A stretch of DNA of 64,000 nucleotides, taken from positions 2,232,001 through 2,296,000 of the forward strand of contig NZ_AP025490.1 of assembly GCF_024347495.1 (NCBI RefSeq), written 5' to 3'. The position numbers and the translations under genes were made by a program. The notes beneath the pieces were generated by a model. That model saw only the letters and a list, made by a program, of their open reading frames with translations. It was not told the origin of the DNA and did no database searches. Source of the stretch: Vibrio gallaecicus (lineage in GTDB: Bacteria > Pseudomonadota > Gammaproteobacteria > Enterobacterales > Vibrionaceae). Shown in pieces: positions 16,818-27,025 of the stretch; the stretch's first letter is position 1, and every line of letters starts with the position of its first letter.

Positions 16818-17276
16818 TTAACAGATAGGCAGAGCGGTTGTATATTTCAATGGCTCCATGGCAAAAGTAGAAGTGACGTTCGAAATCCCATCAACGCTAT
16901 TCACTAAACGCTTATAGAATTCATCGAAGCATTTCATATCTCTCACCTGCACCTTCATCATGTAATCATATTCGCCGGCCATGCGATAAAATTCCATTAC
17001 CTCCGGAAACTCTGAGACAGTACTGACAAATCGACCATACCATTCATGAGAATGATCACTGGTTTTTATTAGGACAAAAGCGGTAAAAGAAAGGTCCAGC
17101 TTTTCTGGGTTCAACAAAGCGACTCGCTTTTCTATCACCCCTTCTTCTTCTAAACGCTTTAACCTTTTCCAGCACGGTGTAGTCGTTAAATTTACAGCTT
17201 CAGCCATATCACTTAAAGATAATGTACTGTCTTGCTGCAACAACCCCAGTATTTTTTTATCAACCGAATCTAACAT
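16818..17276 (-). CDS. Lrp/AsnC-family regulator, DecR (YbaO)-like
   Basis: A 152-residue Lrp/AsnC transcription factor: N-terminal helix-turn-helix ([21 protein letters not shown], then [17 protein letters not shown]) and C-terminal RAM effector-binding domain (about 65-145). It is divergent from a PLP enzyme of cysteine metabolism across about 150 bases. In E. coli the Lrp-type regulator DecR (YbaO) maps in the same tesB-ybaY region and activates cysteine detoxification genes, so DecR-like control of the neighbour in response to cysteine is a reasonable inference, not shown here. Confidence 0.85.
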   Translation of the reverse strand: MLDSVDKKILGLLQQDSTLSLSDMAEAVNLTTTPCWKRLKRLEEEGVIEKRVALLNPEKLDLSFTAFVLIKTSDHSHEWYGRFVSTVSEFPEVMEFYRMAGEYDYMMKVQVRDMKCFDEFYKRLVNSVDGISNVTSTFAMEPLKYTTALPIC

Positions 17277-17429
17277 TTCCTTTAAAACCCAATATTAGTA
17301 GAAAAGTTTTCTATAAAACTGACTAATCATAGTAAATATAGCAAAGCTTTTCTCCTGAAAAATAGATAAATTATTACCATACTAATTAATAATAACGAAT
17401 AGACAGCTTAGCTGCTCATGGAGTTTCCT

Positions 17430-18494
17430 ATGTGTACAGACCATCAATGGATCAATAACGCCATCCGTAAAATCGAAGCCGATTACCAACGTTCTGCGGA
17501 TACTCATCTAATCAAACTCGATCTTCCCAGCATCGAAGGTATTGATGTTTATCTAAAAGATGAGAGTACGCACCCAACAGGTTCTCTTAAGCACCGCTTA
17601 GCTCGTTCATTATTCCTTTACGCCATTTGCAATGGTTGGATTGGTCCTGAAACAACGGTTATCGAATCATCTTCTGGTAGCACTGCGGTTTCAGAAGCTT
17701 ACTTTGCTCGCTTACTCGGTCTACCTTTCATTGCTGTGATGCCAAAATCTACAGCTCAAACTAAAATTGACCAAATTGAGTACTATGGCGGGCAAGCACA
17801 TTTGGTCGATCGTTCTGACCAAATTTACGCAGAATCTTACCGTTTAGCTGATGAACTCAATGGTCACTACATGGATCAGTTTACTTACGCAGAGCGTGCA
17901 ACGGATTGGCGAGGGAACAACAACATCGCTAACTCCATTTTCAACCAAATGCAGATGGAAGATCATCCGGTTCCAACATGGGTAGTGATGAGCCCAGGCA
18001 CTGGTGGTACTTCAGCGACGATTGGACGATTCATTCGTTACCAGCAGCATGAAACAAAACTGTGCGTCGTTGACCCTGAAAACTCGGTTTTCCACGATTA
18101 CTTTAAAACGGGTGATAAGCATATTACTGGTGACAAAGGCAGTAAGATTGAAGGTATTGGTCGCCCACGTGTAGAGCCAAGTTTTATCACTGGGGTGATT
18201 GATGAAATGCGCACGATCCCTGATGCAGCCAGTATTGCCACTACGCACTGGTTGTCTGAGATGTTAGGCCGAAAAGTAGGTGCTTCGACTGGTACGAATA
18301 TGTATGGGGTTCTTCAATTAGCATCTGACATGAAAGCGCGAGGGGAGAAAGGCTCTATCGTGACTTTATTATGCGATAGCGGTGAACGATACCTAGATAC
18401 TTATTTTAACGATGAGTGGATTCGTGAAAATATTGGCGACTTAAAAGAGTATACTGCAAAACTAAAAACCTTCGACCAAACTGGCGAAATGTAA
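17430..18494 (+). CDS. PLP-dependent cysteine synthase-family enzyme
   Basis: A 354-residue fold-type II PLP enzyme. The lysine that binds PLP lies in [11 protein letters not shown], the substrate-binding loop is [11 protein letters not shown], and the phosphate loop is [12 protein letters not shown]. The family includes O-acetylserine sulfhydrylases and cysteine desulfhydrases; the divergent Lrp-type regulator favours cysteine breakdown over synthesis, but sequence alone does not decide. The start at 17430 is chosen because GGAG sits six bases upstream; the ATG at 17418 contains that ribosome site. A terminator follows. Confidence 0.85.
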   Translation: MCTDHQWINNAIRKIEADYQRSADTHLIKLDLPSIEGIDVYLKDESTHPTGSLKHRLARSLFLYAICNGWIGPETTVIESSSGSTAVSEAYFARLLGLPFIAVMPKSTAQTKIDQIEYYGGQAHLVDRSDQIYAESYRLADELNGHYMDQFTYAERATDWRGNNNIANSIFNQMQMEDHPVPTWVVMSPGTGGTSATIGRFIRYQQHETKLCVVDPENSVFHDYFKTGDKHITGDKGSKIEGIGRPRVEPSFITGVIDEMRTIPDAASIATTHWLSEMLGRKVGASTGTNMYGVLQLASDMKARGEKGSIVTLLCDSGERYLDTYFNDEWIRENIGDLKEYTAKLKTFDQTGEM

Positions 18495-18516
18495 TTCTAG
18501 CTAAGTGAAACATAAT

Positions 18517-18541
18517 AGAGCCCTTTACGGGCTCTTTTGTT
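18517..18541 (+). terminator. Terminator after the PLP enzyme gene
   Basis: Stem AGAGCCC and GGGCTCT with loop TTTAC, followed by TTTGTTTT. Confidence 0.8.
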
Positions 18542-18611
18542 TTCAGAGGCTGTAATCACCCAAAACCGTTTTCTTAATTTGAAGTCACGACTACATCCAC
18601 CTTGTTGTACA

Positions 18612-18929
18612 TTAATCTTTTTGCTTTGCTTCAAAAGCAGCAAGCTGTTCAGCTGTCGCTTTTGGCTGGTGGTTTTGCTTCCACTCATCGTAAGTCATGC
18701 CATACACACGCTCACGCGCATCATCTATATCGATATCTACTCCTAACTGTTCAGCTTCTGCTTTGTACCATTTACTAAAACAGTTACGGCAGAAACCCGC
18801 TAAGATCATCAAATCAATATTTTGAACATCTTTATTATCATCTAAGTGTGCAAGCAAACGACGGAATGATGCCGCATCTAACTTATCTTGTTCTTCTTGA
18901 GAAAGGTTCTTGTATTTGAATTCTGCCAC
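18612..18929 (-). CDS. DUF1244 family protein
   Basis: A 105-residue acidic, helical protein matching the DUF1244 family: FRRLLAHLDDNKDVQNIDLM, then AGFCRNCFSKWY with its conserved CxxC, and GMTYDEWKQNHQ. Members are small cytoplasmic proteins of unknown function, common in Gammaproteobacteria. AAGGAAAG lies just before the ATG. It is a single-gene unit, between the PLP enzyme gene and the RND efflux pair. Confidence 0.85.
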   Translation of the reverse strand: MAEFKYKNLSQEEQDKLDAASFRRLLAHLDDNKDVQNIDLMILAGFCRNCFSKWYKAEAEQLGVDIDIDDARERVYGMTYDEWKQNHQPKATAEQLAAFEAKQKD

Positions 18930-19122
18930 TTTACTTTCCTTCTTAAGGTTTTGTTGTTTTATTATTTTCAGTTACGAATTTTCTGTCCAGCCTTCCTGTT
19001 ATACAAAAAAAGCCGGCTATTCGCTATACACAAATGCAGGCTTTTCATTAGAAGAGTATTTTACTACCTAGCGATTAATACATGCGCATAAACGCAAATA
19101 CTTCATCACGTTCACAGAATGA

Positions 19123-22100
19123 CTAACCGTGGTTCGTTCTTCCGACAGTATCATGACTCAGTTCTTTATTAAGTACAGCTTCAACATGCCCAGGAGAACG
19201 AGTTGAACCAGAGATTAAGCGATACATAGCAGGAATAACAAAGAGCGTAACTAATGTCGCGAAACCCATACCAAAAAAGATCACCGTACCAACGGCCACT
19301 CGGCTTTCATAACCGGCACCCGTTGAGGTAATTAGTGGAATAGCACCCGCTAATGTCGTAAACGCGGTCATTAATATTGGGCGTAAACGTCTTGCTGCAG
19401 CATCAATAATTGCTTTCTCGAACTCAATGCCTCTATCACGCAGTTGGTTAGCAAACTCAACAATCAAAATACCATTTTTCGTTACCATACCAATCAGCAT
19501 GATCATACCAATTTGACTGTACACATTCAGCCCTTGGCTCATCACTACTAGCCCTAAGAAACCACCAAAGATCCCCATAGGCACAGTAAACATAACAACT
19601 AATGGGTTAATGAAGCTTTCAAATTGAGCAGCCAGCACTAAATAAGCCACTAACATAGCTAGAGCAAACACCACCAAAATGCTGGATTGATTCTCTTTAA
19701 AATCTTTCGACTCACCTGAATAGCTCACAGAGATATCACCAGGTAGCTGCTCTATTGCTTGTTGGTCAAGAAAGTCGAGTGCATCACCAAGTGTATATCC
19801 ATCCATTAAATTCGCTGTAATGGTCACTGACTTTTGCTTGTTGTAGTGAGATAAACGAATCGACGAAGCGACTTCTTCGATATTAGTGAGCGCATCTAAT
19901 GTCACTAACTCACCCGATTGCGTACGCATGTATATTTGGCTTAAATCAGTGGCGTTGTTAAAGCTATTCTCATCACCACGTAAATAAACGTCATATTCTT
20001 CACCACGCTCAACAAATGTTGTCTCACTTTTCCCGCCCAGCATAATTTCTAATGTATCGGAAATATCCGACACAGTAACACCAAGCTCAGCGGCACGCTG
20101 CTTATCAACCGTTACCAATAATTCAGGTGTTTTTTCCGAGTAATCTATATCGGCACCTTCCATCATTGGGGAATCTTCCGCAGCTTGCTTTAAGATGTCA
20201 GCCCACTTTTGAAGTTCATTGTAATCAGACCCACCAAGTACGAATTGTACAGGCTCACTCGAACCACCTCGGAAACCCGGCATGAATGGGAAAACTCGGA
20301 CATCAGGAATACCCGTAAGTGACTTACGAACGACATTCAATGCCTCTTGAGCGGTTTCTTCTCGTTCATTCCAATCGTCTAAGATCATGATAACGAATCC
20401 AGTTTGGTCACCGGCATTACCGCCAAAGGCTGGAGATTGAATACTGAATGATTTCAAGAACCCTTGACCAAGTAATGGCATTAAGCGTTCTTCAACAATG
20501 TCCATGTTCGCAGACATACGGTTATAACTGGTTGCATCTGCACCACGCACAAACGCAAAAATTACGCCTCGGTCTTCTTGAGGTGTTAACTGAGCAGGTA
20601 CTTGTTGCATTAAACCGTAGCTGCCTCCCATACACGCAATGATGACGATAGGAGCGGCCCAACGCCAATTCAACGCTCGACGTAAAATACCTTTATAACC
20701 GCTTTCTAATTTGCCAAATATACGTTCAACAAACATATTGAAACGATTAGGCTTCACATTAGCTTTTAGAATTTTACTTCCAAGAACTGGTGTTAATGTT
20801 AGCGCCACTATCGATGAGAAAATTACCGACATTGCAAGCAACACGGAAAACTCAGTGAACAATAAACCAACCATTCCGTCCATAAACGAAATAGGCAGGA
20901 ACACCATTACAAGCACGAGTGTTGTCGCAATAACAGCAAACCCTACTTCTCGTGTCCCTTTATAAGCAGCAAGTAGAGGAGATTCTCCACGCTCAATATG
21001 GTGGAAAATGTTTTCAACGACTACGATGGCATCATCAACAACTAAACCGATGGACAAGATCAACGCCATCAGCGTAATAAGGTTAATTGAGAAACCAAAG
21101 TAGTAAGCAGCAATGAATGATGAAATCAAAGATACTGGAACCGTCACTGCTGGAATGAGCGTTGCGCGTGCTTGGCCTATAAAGACATAAAGCACAAGTA
21201 TAACTAAACCACCAGTAATAAAGAGTGTGCTATACACCTCTGAAATTGAACGGTCGATAAAAACAGTCGAGTCGTAATCAACTGCTAGCCTAGTGCCATC
21301 AGGTAAGAATTTTTGAATATCCTCAACGGCTTTATGCACTAAGTCAGCGACTTCAAGTGGGTTAGCATCTGATTGAGGGACAATACCCATGCTGACGTTG
21401 ACAACACCGTCACTCTTAAAGGTCGAATTTTCGTTTTCAGCGCCGATATAAACATCTGCTACATCTTTTAAATAGATAGGTGAGTTATCTGAAGCTCGCT
21501 TAACCACTAAATACTCGAAATCTCTGGCTTCAGTGTATGAACGGGCGGTTCGAACTGACATGACAATGGCGTCATTTCTAACTTCACCGCCAGGACTTTC
21601 GATGTTTTCATTTTTCAATGCTGAAGTAATATCAGAAGCAGTGACGCCGCGCCCAGCCATTAATGCCGGTTTCAGTTTCACATACATGACTTTGTACAAG
21701 CCACCTGATATATCGACTGAACTCACACCTGAAATCAAACTAAAGCGATCAATCAATACACGCTCTGTATAATCGGTTAACTGCGTTCGGTCCATTTCTG
21801 TCGAACTTAGGTTGATATAAACAGACGCTTCACCACTACCATTATTTTTATAAACAATAGGGTCATCGGCTTCATCAGGTAATGAACGCTGAGCACGCGC
21901 AACGGCATCACGAACATCACTGACACCAGTATTAAGGTCATAACCTAATTCAAACGTAATGGTGATCCGTGAAGAGCCGTTTCGAGTCGTGGATTCGATT
22001 TCATCGATCCCACTTATGCCTGATAACTGATCTTCTAAATTCGACGTTATCTGACTTTCAATGATGGTTGCAGATGCACCTTCATACCGAGTACTAATGG

Positions 22101-22236
22101 AGACGACAGGGTTTTCAATATCTGGCATTTCTCTCACAGCAAGTTTCGAGAATGACACAATACCGAATACAACCAGAAGCAAACTCAATACCAGGGCTGC
22201 GACTGGTCTCTTGACGGAGACGTCAGATAACAGCAT
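19123..22236 (-). CDS. RND-family efflux pump permease
   Basis: A 1037-residue inner-membrane resistance-nodulation-division transporter driven by proton motive force. Features: N-terminal helix (PVAALVLSLLLVVFGIVSF), large periplasmic pore domains, the central membrane block with the proton-relay GLVVDDAIVVVEN (paired Asp), and a second periplasmic and membrane half (GIMVTKNGILIVEFANQLRD near the end). Length is normal for the HAE-1 group. Its ATG overlaps the adaptor gene's stop by one base (TAATG), so the two are coupled. An outer-membrane TolC partner is not encoded here. Substrates cannot be told from sequence. Confidence 0.93.
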   Translation of the reverse strand: MLLSDVSVKRPVAALVLSLLLVVFGIVSFSKLAVREMPDIENPVVSISTRYEGASATIIESQITSNLEDQLSGISGIDEIESTTRNGSSRITITFELGYDLNTGVSDVRDAVARAQRSLPDEADDPIVYKNNGSGEASVYINLSSTEMDRTQLTDYTERVLIDRFSLISGVSSVDISGGLYKVMYVKLKPALMAGRGVTASDITSALKNENIESPGGEVRNDAIVMSVRTARSYTEARDFEYLVVKRASDNSPIYLKDVADVYIGAENENSTFKSDGVVNVSMGIVPQSDANPLEVADLVHKAVEDIQKFLPDGTRLAVDYDSTVFIDRSISEVYSTLFITGGLVILVLYVFIGQARATLIPAVTVPVSLISSFIAAYYFGFSINLITLMALILSIGLVVDDAIVVVENIFHHIERGESPLLAAYKGTREVGFAVIATTLVLVMVFLPISFMDGMVGLLFTEFSVLLAMSVIFSSIVALTLTPVLGSKILKANVKPNRFNMFVERIFGKLESGYKGILRRALNWRWAAPIVIIACMGGSYGLMQQVPAQLTPQEDRGVIFAFVRGADATSYNRMSANMDIVEERLMPLLGQGFLKSFSIQSPAFGGNAGDQTGFVIMILDDWNEREETAQEALNVVRKSLTGIPDVRVFPFMPGFRGGSSEPVQFVLGGSDYNELQKWADILKQAAEDSPMMEGADIDYSEKTPELLVTVDKQRAAELGVTVSDISDTLEIMLGGKSETTFVERGEEYDVYLRGDENSFNNATDLSQIYMRTQSGELVTLDALTNIEEVASSIRLSHYNKQKSVTITANLMDGYTLGDALDFLDQQAIEQLPGDISVSYSGESKDFKENQSSILVVFALAMLVAYLVLAAQFESFINPLVVMFTVPMGIFGGFLGLVVMSQGLNVYSQIGMIMLIGMVTKNGILIVEFANQLRDRGIEFEKAIIDAAARRLRPILMTAFTTLAGAIPLITSTGAGYESRVAVGTVIFFGMGFATLVTLFVIPAMYRLISGSTRSPGHVEAVLNKELSHDTVGRTNHG

Positions 22237-23309
22237 TAGTTAGCCCCTTCTTTTGCTGGCTTATCTTTTTGAGCAGTAGATTTTGATACACCCAGTTCTT
22301 GAACAGCAACACCATCACGCATATTAACAATGCCCTGAACTACGATCTTTTGGCCGATTTCAATGCCTCTATCGATAACTACTTCATTACCAATACGTGC
22401 ACCTAAGAACACTTCGGTACGAGTCGCTTTATTATCTTCACCCACCACATACACAAATCGCTTGGTACCGGAGTATTCTAGAGCCTGAACAGGAATGATA
22501 GGCGCTTCAATCGCTGGGAAATTCATATTAGCCGCGGTCAACATACCAGGCTTTAGCTGACGACTTTCATTATCAAAGTGAATACGTACACGTAAATTTA
22601 AGGTTTCTTCATTAATTCGAGAATCAACACCAACCACGGTACCGGTGAAAACAGTATCTCCCCACGCGCTAGTTTGAGCCGTCACTTCCATACCTTCAGA
22701 TAATTTAGATAGGTAACGCTCAGGAATTTGTAGATCCAATTGCATAACAGAAAGATCATCAAGGGTGACGAGTTCAGTCCCTGCGCTAACCATCTTGCCA
22801 CGGCTAAAGTCGATAAAGCCGACAGTACCCGCAAACGGAGCAGTAATGTGCAAGTCTTTCAAATTAGCGTTTTCAGCAGATAAACGAGCATTTGCTATAT
22901 CAACATTCGTTTTCTGTGCATCTATTTCGGTTTGTGTAATTGCATTGCGCTTAACTAAGCGCTCAAATTCTGCAAGTTTACGTTGTTCATCTTTTAAGTA
23001 GGCTTTAGCTTCAGCAACTGCTGCTTTGGCTTTGTCATCATTCAGTAAAACCAGAACTTGTCCCTGCTTTACTTCTTGATTCGCTTTTATATGGATGGAA
23101 TCCACTTTCCCTGATACTTCTGAAGAAATAATAACCGATTGCTCAGCTTCTAATTTTCCGATCAAAGAAAGCGATTGATTAACTTGGTGAATATCAACTT
23201 GCTCTGTCACTACAGTAACTGAGCTTGGTCCCATACGTTTTGACATTGCAACTGGCGAAGCCATGAGAATAGACAGACTTAGCAGTGAGATAATTGTTTT
23301 GTTTTTCAT
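22236..23309 (-). CDS. RND efflux periplasmic adaptor (membrane fusion protein)
   Basis: About 357 residues: signal sequence (MKNKTIISLLSLSILMASPVAMS), lipoyl-like half-domains (SGKVDSIHIKANQEVKQGQVLVLL and APFAGTVGFIDF), a coiled-coil hairpin (about 85-140) and the beta-barrel and membrane-proximal domains. It bridges the RND permease and an outer-membrane channel. No lipobox cysteine is present. The ATG at 23309 is preferred over one at 23378 because it begins a clean signal peptide. It is the first gene of the efflux operon. Confidence 0.92.
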   Translation of the reverse strand: MKNKTIISLLSLSILMASPVAMSKRMGPSSVTVVTEQVDIHQVNQSLSLIGKLEAEQSVIISSEVSGKVDSIHIKANQEVKQGQVLVLLNDDKAKAAVAEAKAYLKDEQRKLAEFERLVKRNAITQTEIDAQKTNVDIANARLSAENANLKDLHITAPFAGTVGFIDFSRGKMVSAGTELVTLDDLSVMQLDLQIPERYLSKLSEGMEVTAQTSAWGDTVFTGTVVGVDSRINEETLNLRVRIHFDNESRQLKPGMLTAANMNFPAIEAPIIPVQALEYSGTKRFVYVVGEDNKATRTEVFLGARIGNEVVIDRGIEIGQKIVVQGIVNMRDGVAVQELGVSKSTAQKDKPAKEGAN

Positions 23310-23549
23310 AATATTGGTCTGCAAGTAAAAATAGGTATCTGCAAATGAAGTTGGACATATTCTATCAATTGAAGCCATTTATAACGTCAAGAAGTGTAAA
23401 TATCCGTAAATAGGTGAAATAGGAAAACATCGGTTTACTTAAAACCAATTATATTAAGGAAAAAATGCTTAGTAACCGATCAAAATGCGCAGTTTTCAGC
23501 ACCTTTGCCCAAAAAGTCAGCATTCAACACAAAAGCATTAGAAAAACCC
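23310..23549. other. Intergenic region between efflux operon and tRNA array
   Basis: AT-rich; it must hold the minus-strand promoter of the efflux operon. No operator palindrome, RNA gene or terminator was recognised. Confidence 0.4.
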
Positions 23550-23577
23550 TTTACAGGTTTTACGTGTTTGCTATGAT
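23550..23577 (+). promoter_or_regulatory. Promoter of the tRNA-Tyr array
   Basis: TTTACA (23550-23555), a 16-bp spacer and TATGAT (23572-23577), followed by GCGCTCC, a GC-rich discriminator typical of stringently controlled stable-RNA promoters. It lies about 70 bases before the first tRNA. Confidence 0.75.
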
Positions 23578-23652
23578 GCGCTCCGAACTTGAGAGATGCG
23601 TTGGGAAAAACATTTCTTTAGCCTATCCATTATGAGATAGGAAAAACACCCT

Positions 23653-23737
<85 letters not shown>

Positions 23738-23839
23738 TATTTCTTCTTACCTCTATTTGAGTTAAGAGAACAACCTGATTGATGGGCTTATGGGAAAACA
23801 TCAATTTAGGCTTACTTTGTGAAAAGTAAGACACACCCT

Positions 23840-23924
<85 letters not shown>

Positions 23925-24025
23925 TATTCTTCTTACCTCTATTTGAGTTAAGAGAACAACCTAATTGATGGGCTTATGGGAAAACATCAATTTAGGCTTA
24001 CTTTGTGAAGAGTAAGACACACCCT

Positions 24026-24110
<85 letters not shown>

Positions 24111-24211
24111 TATTCTTCTTACCTCTATTTGAGTTAAGAGAACAACCTGATTGATGGGCTTATGGGAAAACATCAATTTAGGCTTACTTTGTGAAGAGTA
24201 AGACACACCCT

Positions 24212-24296
<85 letters not shown>

Positions 24297-24397
24297 TATT
24301 CTTCTTACCTCTATTTGAGTTAAGAGAACAACCTGATTGATGGGCTTATGGGAAAACATCAATTTAGGCTTACTTTGTGAAGAGTAAGACACACCCT

Positions 24398-24482
<85 letters not shown>

Positions 24483-24583
24483 TATTCTTCTTACCTCTAT
24501 TTGAGTTAAGAGAACAACCTGATTGATGGGCTTATGGGAAAACATCAATTTAGGCTTACTTTGTGAAGAGTAAGACACACCCT

Positions 24584-24668
<85 letters not shown>

Positions 24669-24692
24669 TATTATCCTTAATTGGAAAATCGA

Positions 24693-24722
24693 AAAGCCAA
24701 CTCATTGAGTTGGCTTTTTTCG
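24693..24722 (+). terminator. Terminator of the tRNA-Tyr array
   Basis: Stem AAGCCAACTC and GAGTTGGCTT with a 3-base loop, followed by TTTTTCG. It closes the array transcript. Confidence 0.9.
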
Positions 24723-24863
24723 TTTCTAGCAGTAAACATTATTTCTATATCATACTTATCTAAGCAATATTCAACTACTAGACCCTACTCTATTCGCGAT
24801 TACCTAGTATTAAGCGCTACTTGTTCCAGCTTTGTATTATTTAAGCTCTATCTTGTTCAGTCT

Positions 24864-25124
24864 CTACTTCAGAGGATCGTTATCAGGCAATACCTTATGT
24901 ATCCAAAGTGCTAACCTCTTCTTAATATTCGCTCCATCTAATTTTTCATCAGGAAGAGGAGTGATCTGATTCACCTCAACTAAAAACAAATAAACAGCTT
25001 TCGTTTTCAAAGGCTGCGGAGTAGTAGGCAAGTTCAACCCTTGCATTTTTGCCATTTTTAAACCGACTTCCAGAGCTTTTTTTACTAGCTTGTCTTCATT
25101 ATGTAACTTTGTTGTTTTTGACAT
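24864..25124 (-). CDS. Small conserved protein, DUF5062-like
   Basis: An 86-residue basic, helical, cytoplasmic protein (MSKTTKLHNEDKLVKKALEV at the start, then a lysine-rich central helix and WIHKVLPDNDP near the end). It resembles the DUF5062 family, which is found mostly in Vibrio and relatives and has no known function. It is monocistronic, reading toward the tRNA array. The family name is from memory of the sequence pattern and should be confirmed by a profile search. Confidence 0.65.
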   Translation of the reverse strand: MSKTTKLHNEDKLVKKALEVGLKMAKMQGLNLPTTPQPLKTKAVYLFLVEVNQITPLPDEKLDGANIKKRLALWIHKVLPDNDPLK

Positions 25125-25254
25125 ACCGTCACCACTCTCTGTATCGATTGAAGAGTAAGTATATCAAACTCAAGTTGTTACACGATTACATTGCTCCCAA
25201 ACCTTAACTAACTATCGAGAGTCAGGTCTAAAAATAGAATATAGAGACAAATAA

Positions 25255-25290
25255 AAACGCCTGCCGAATACTCGACAGGCGTTTAATTCA
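25255..25290 (-). terminator. Terminator after the Tim44-like gene
   Basis: Stem AAACGCCTG (25255-25263) and CAGGCGTTT (25276-25284) with a 12-base loop. T-rich on both strands, so it may serve both directions. Confidence 0.75.
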
Positions 25291-25315
25291 ATGACTAAAT
25301 TGAATGAATTAGTGA

Positions 25316-26224
25316 TTAACCTTGGATACCAACAATCAACCATGGTGCATTTGGAACCGTTAAATCACGCTCTAGGTGCCAAACATCAGTGATGTCTTCT
25401 TCTACACCTTCAGCGGTATCACGGTAACGACCACTAAATTGTAAGCTAAGTTGTGCTTTGCTCGCATCATGATCTGCTCGAACGATCTCAGCATCAACAT
25501 ACATTACGTCTGTATTCTGCTCACCTTCTAGCTTATTACGTTCTGCTTTCAAGTCTTCAAATAGACTTGCTGAAACGTATTCTTCAATCGTATTCAATTC
25601 GTTGTGATTCCATGCACCTTGCAGTGTACGGTAATGCTCACGAGAACCATTAATGAATGCCGCCTGATCAAAACCCGGTGGGTAATTGTGCGGAACATCA
25701 CTTTGAGCACCAAACCCAAAACCACCAGCTTGATTTTGTGACTGAGGTTGAGCTTGTTCAAAGTTATGTACATTAGGCTGTTGCGGTTGCTTTGGCTGCT
25801 CAAATTTATTTTGATTCATACCACCGAAAGCAGGTTGGCGACCACCCTGATTCATCGAGCCTTGCTTAGCACCAAGCATTTTGCGTAAAAACTTGAATGC
25901 CAAGAATGCAATTAGACCCATGATGAGCATATCCATAAATTGGATACCTTCAAATGCGCCCCCAAAAAATGCAGCTAAAAGACCACCGGCAAGAAGTCCA
26001 CCTAAAATACCGCCCATCAAGCCCTTTTTACTTGAGCTTTTATTGGCAGCAGTTTTACCAGCTTGATTTTGTTGAATCGTGTCCGTATTTTGTTTTTTTT
26101 GTGCTGGGGCCGTTTTGAAACTTTTGCCAAATGACTTACCACCACCAAATTTTTTCGCTTCTGCGATTGGTGTCACCGCGACAGTTACAAACATGATCGC
26201 GATTAGTGAGAAAAATCGTTTCAT
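25316..26224 (-). CDS. Tim44-like domain membrane protein
   Basis: A 302-residue protein: signal-like N-terminus (MKRFFSLIAIMFVTVAVTPIAEA), a basic glycine- and lysine-rich stretch, two adjacent hydrophobic segments (LMGGILGGLLAGGLLAAFFG and FMDMLIMGLIAFLAFKFL), a Gln/Asn-rich linker (about 120-175) and a C-terminal Tim44-like domain (about 180-300) with FINGSREHYRTLQGAWN and the closing APWLIVGIQG. Bacterial Tim44-like proteins are membrane-associated and of unsettled function, possibly in transport or assembly. It is a single gene followed by a terminator. Confidence 0.85.
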   Translation of the reverse strand: MKRFFSLIAIMFVTVAVTPIAEAKKFGGGKSFGKSFKTAPAQKKQNTDTIQQNQAGKTAANKSSSKKGLMGGILGGLLAGGLLAAFFGGAFEGIQFMDMLIMGLIAFLAFKFLRKMLGAKQGSMNQGGRQPAFGGMNQNKFEQPKQPQQPNVHNFEQAQPQSQNQAGGFGFGAQSDVPHNYPPGFDQAAFINGSREHYRTLQGAWNHNELNTIEEYVSASLFEDLKAERNKLEGEQNTDVMYVDAEIVRADHDASKAQLSLQFSGRYRDTAEGVEEDITDVWHLERDLTVPNAPWLIVGIQG

Positions 26225-26418
26225 TGTTATCCTTTATAGGTTTCTTTTTTTTCGACTCCTTAATCATACTCGTTAACAATGAACAATGAAATGTTCACAT
26301 CACGCATACATGTATCAGAATATTGCGACTCTTATTGTTTTCTTGAGAATTGAAACAGTTGACGCGTTTTCTGCGCAAGACTAAAATATTGAACAATGTT
26401 CATTTATTAGAAATTACC

Positions 26419-27009
26419 ATGGCACGCAGAAACGATCATACTCGCGAACAACTTATTCAGCTTACCTTAGCGACTGTTAAAGGTTTTTTAGATGAGAATT
26501 CGTATCATGAACTAAGCCTGAGAAAAGTGGCTAATATGATCGGCTATGTTCCTAGCACGCTTGTCAATGTATTCGGTAATTACAACATATTACTCCTTCA
26601 TGCCGTCGCTCAAACCCTTGATGAACTGTCAATAGAAGCGGCTAAAGTCGTTGATGAGTCCATAGACCCAAAAGACGCATTATTTAAACTTGCTTATTGC
26701 TACCATGATTTCGCTCAAAAACATCCAAATCGCTGGCAACTCATTTTTGAGCATAATATGAATGGTGAAACCTTGCCTGAATGGCAAACTAAGCGTATTG
26801 ATGGAATGACTGGCATGCTAGAACAACTATTGAGTGTGCTAGCACCGGAACGCAGTGAAGATGAAGTATTAAAAGCGAGCCGTGTACTATGGTCTGGTGT
26901 TCATGGAATAACACTTTTAAGCGTTGACGATAAATTTTTCTCAGCAGAACCTATTGATGGTAAAGAGTTAATTCATAACTTAATTTCTAGTTACTTAATC
27001 AGCTGGTAA
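26419..27009 (+). CDS. TetR-family transcriptional regulator
   Basis: A 196-residue TetR protein. The N-terminal helix-turn-helix (HTREQLIQLTLATVKGFL, then SLRKVANMIGYVPSTLVNVF) is followed by an all-helical ligand domain of the WHG type (about 75-190; ALFKLAYCYHDFAQKHPNRWQLIF, ending LWSGVHGITLL). ATG 26419 is chosen because the family N-terminus begins there; the upstream ATG at 26350 adds unrelated residues. It sits 16 bases before the LplT-PlsC fusion gene and is probably co-transcribed with it, so it may regulate membrane lipid turnover. Confidence 0.85.
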   Translation: MARRNDHTREQLIQLTLATVKGFLDENSYHELSLRKVANMIGYVPSTLVNVFGNYNILLLHAVAQTLDELSIEAAKVVDESIDPKDALFKLAYCYHDFAQKHPNRWQLIFEHNMNGETLPEWQTKRIDGMTGMLEQLLSVLAPERSEDEVLKASRVLWSGVHGITLLSVDDKFFSAEPIDGKELIHNLISSYLISW

Positions 27010-27025
27010 ACGCGAAGGACAACCA

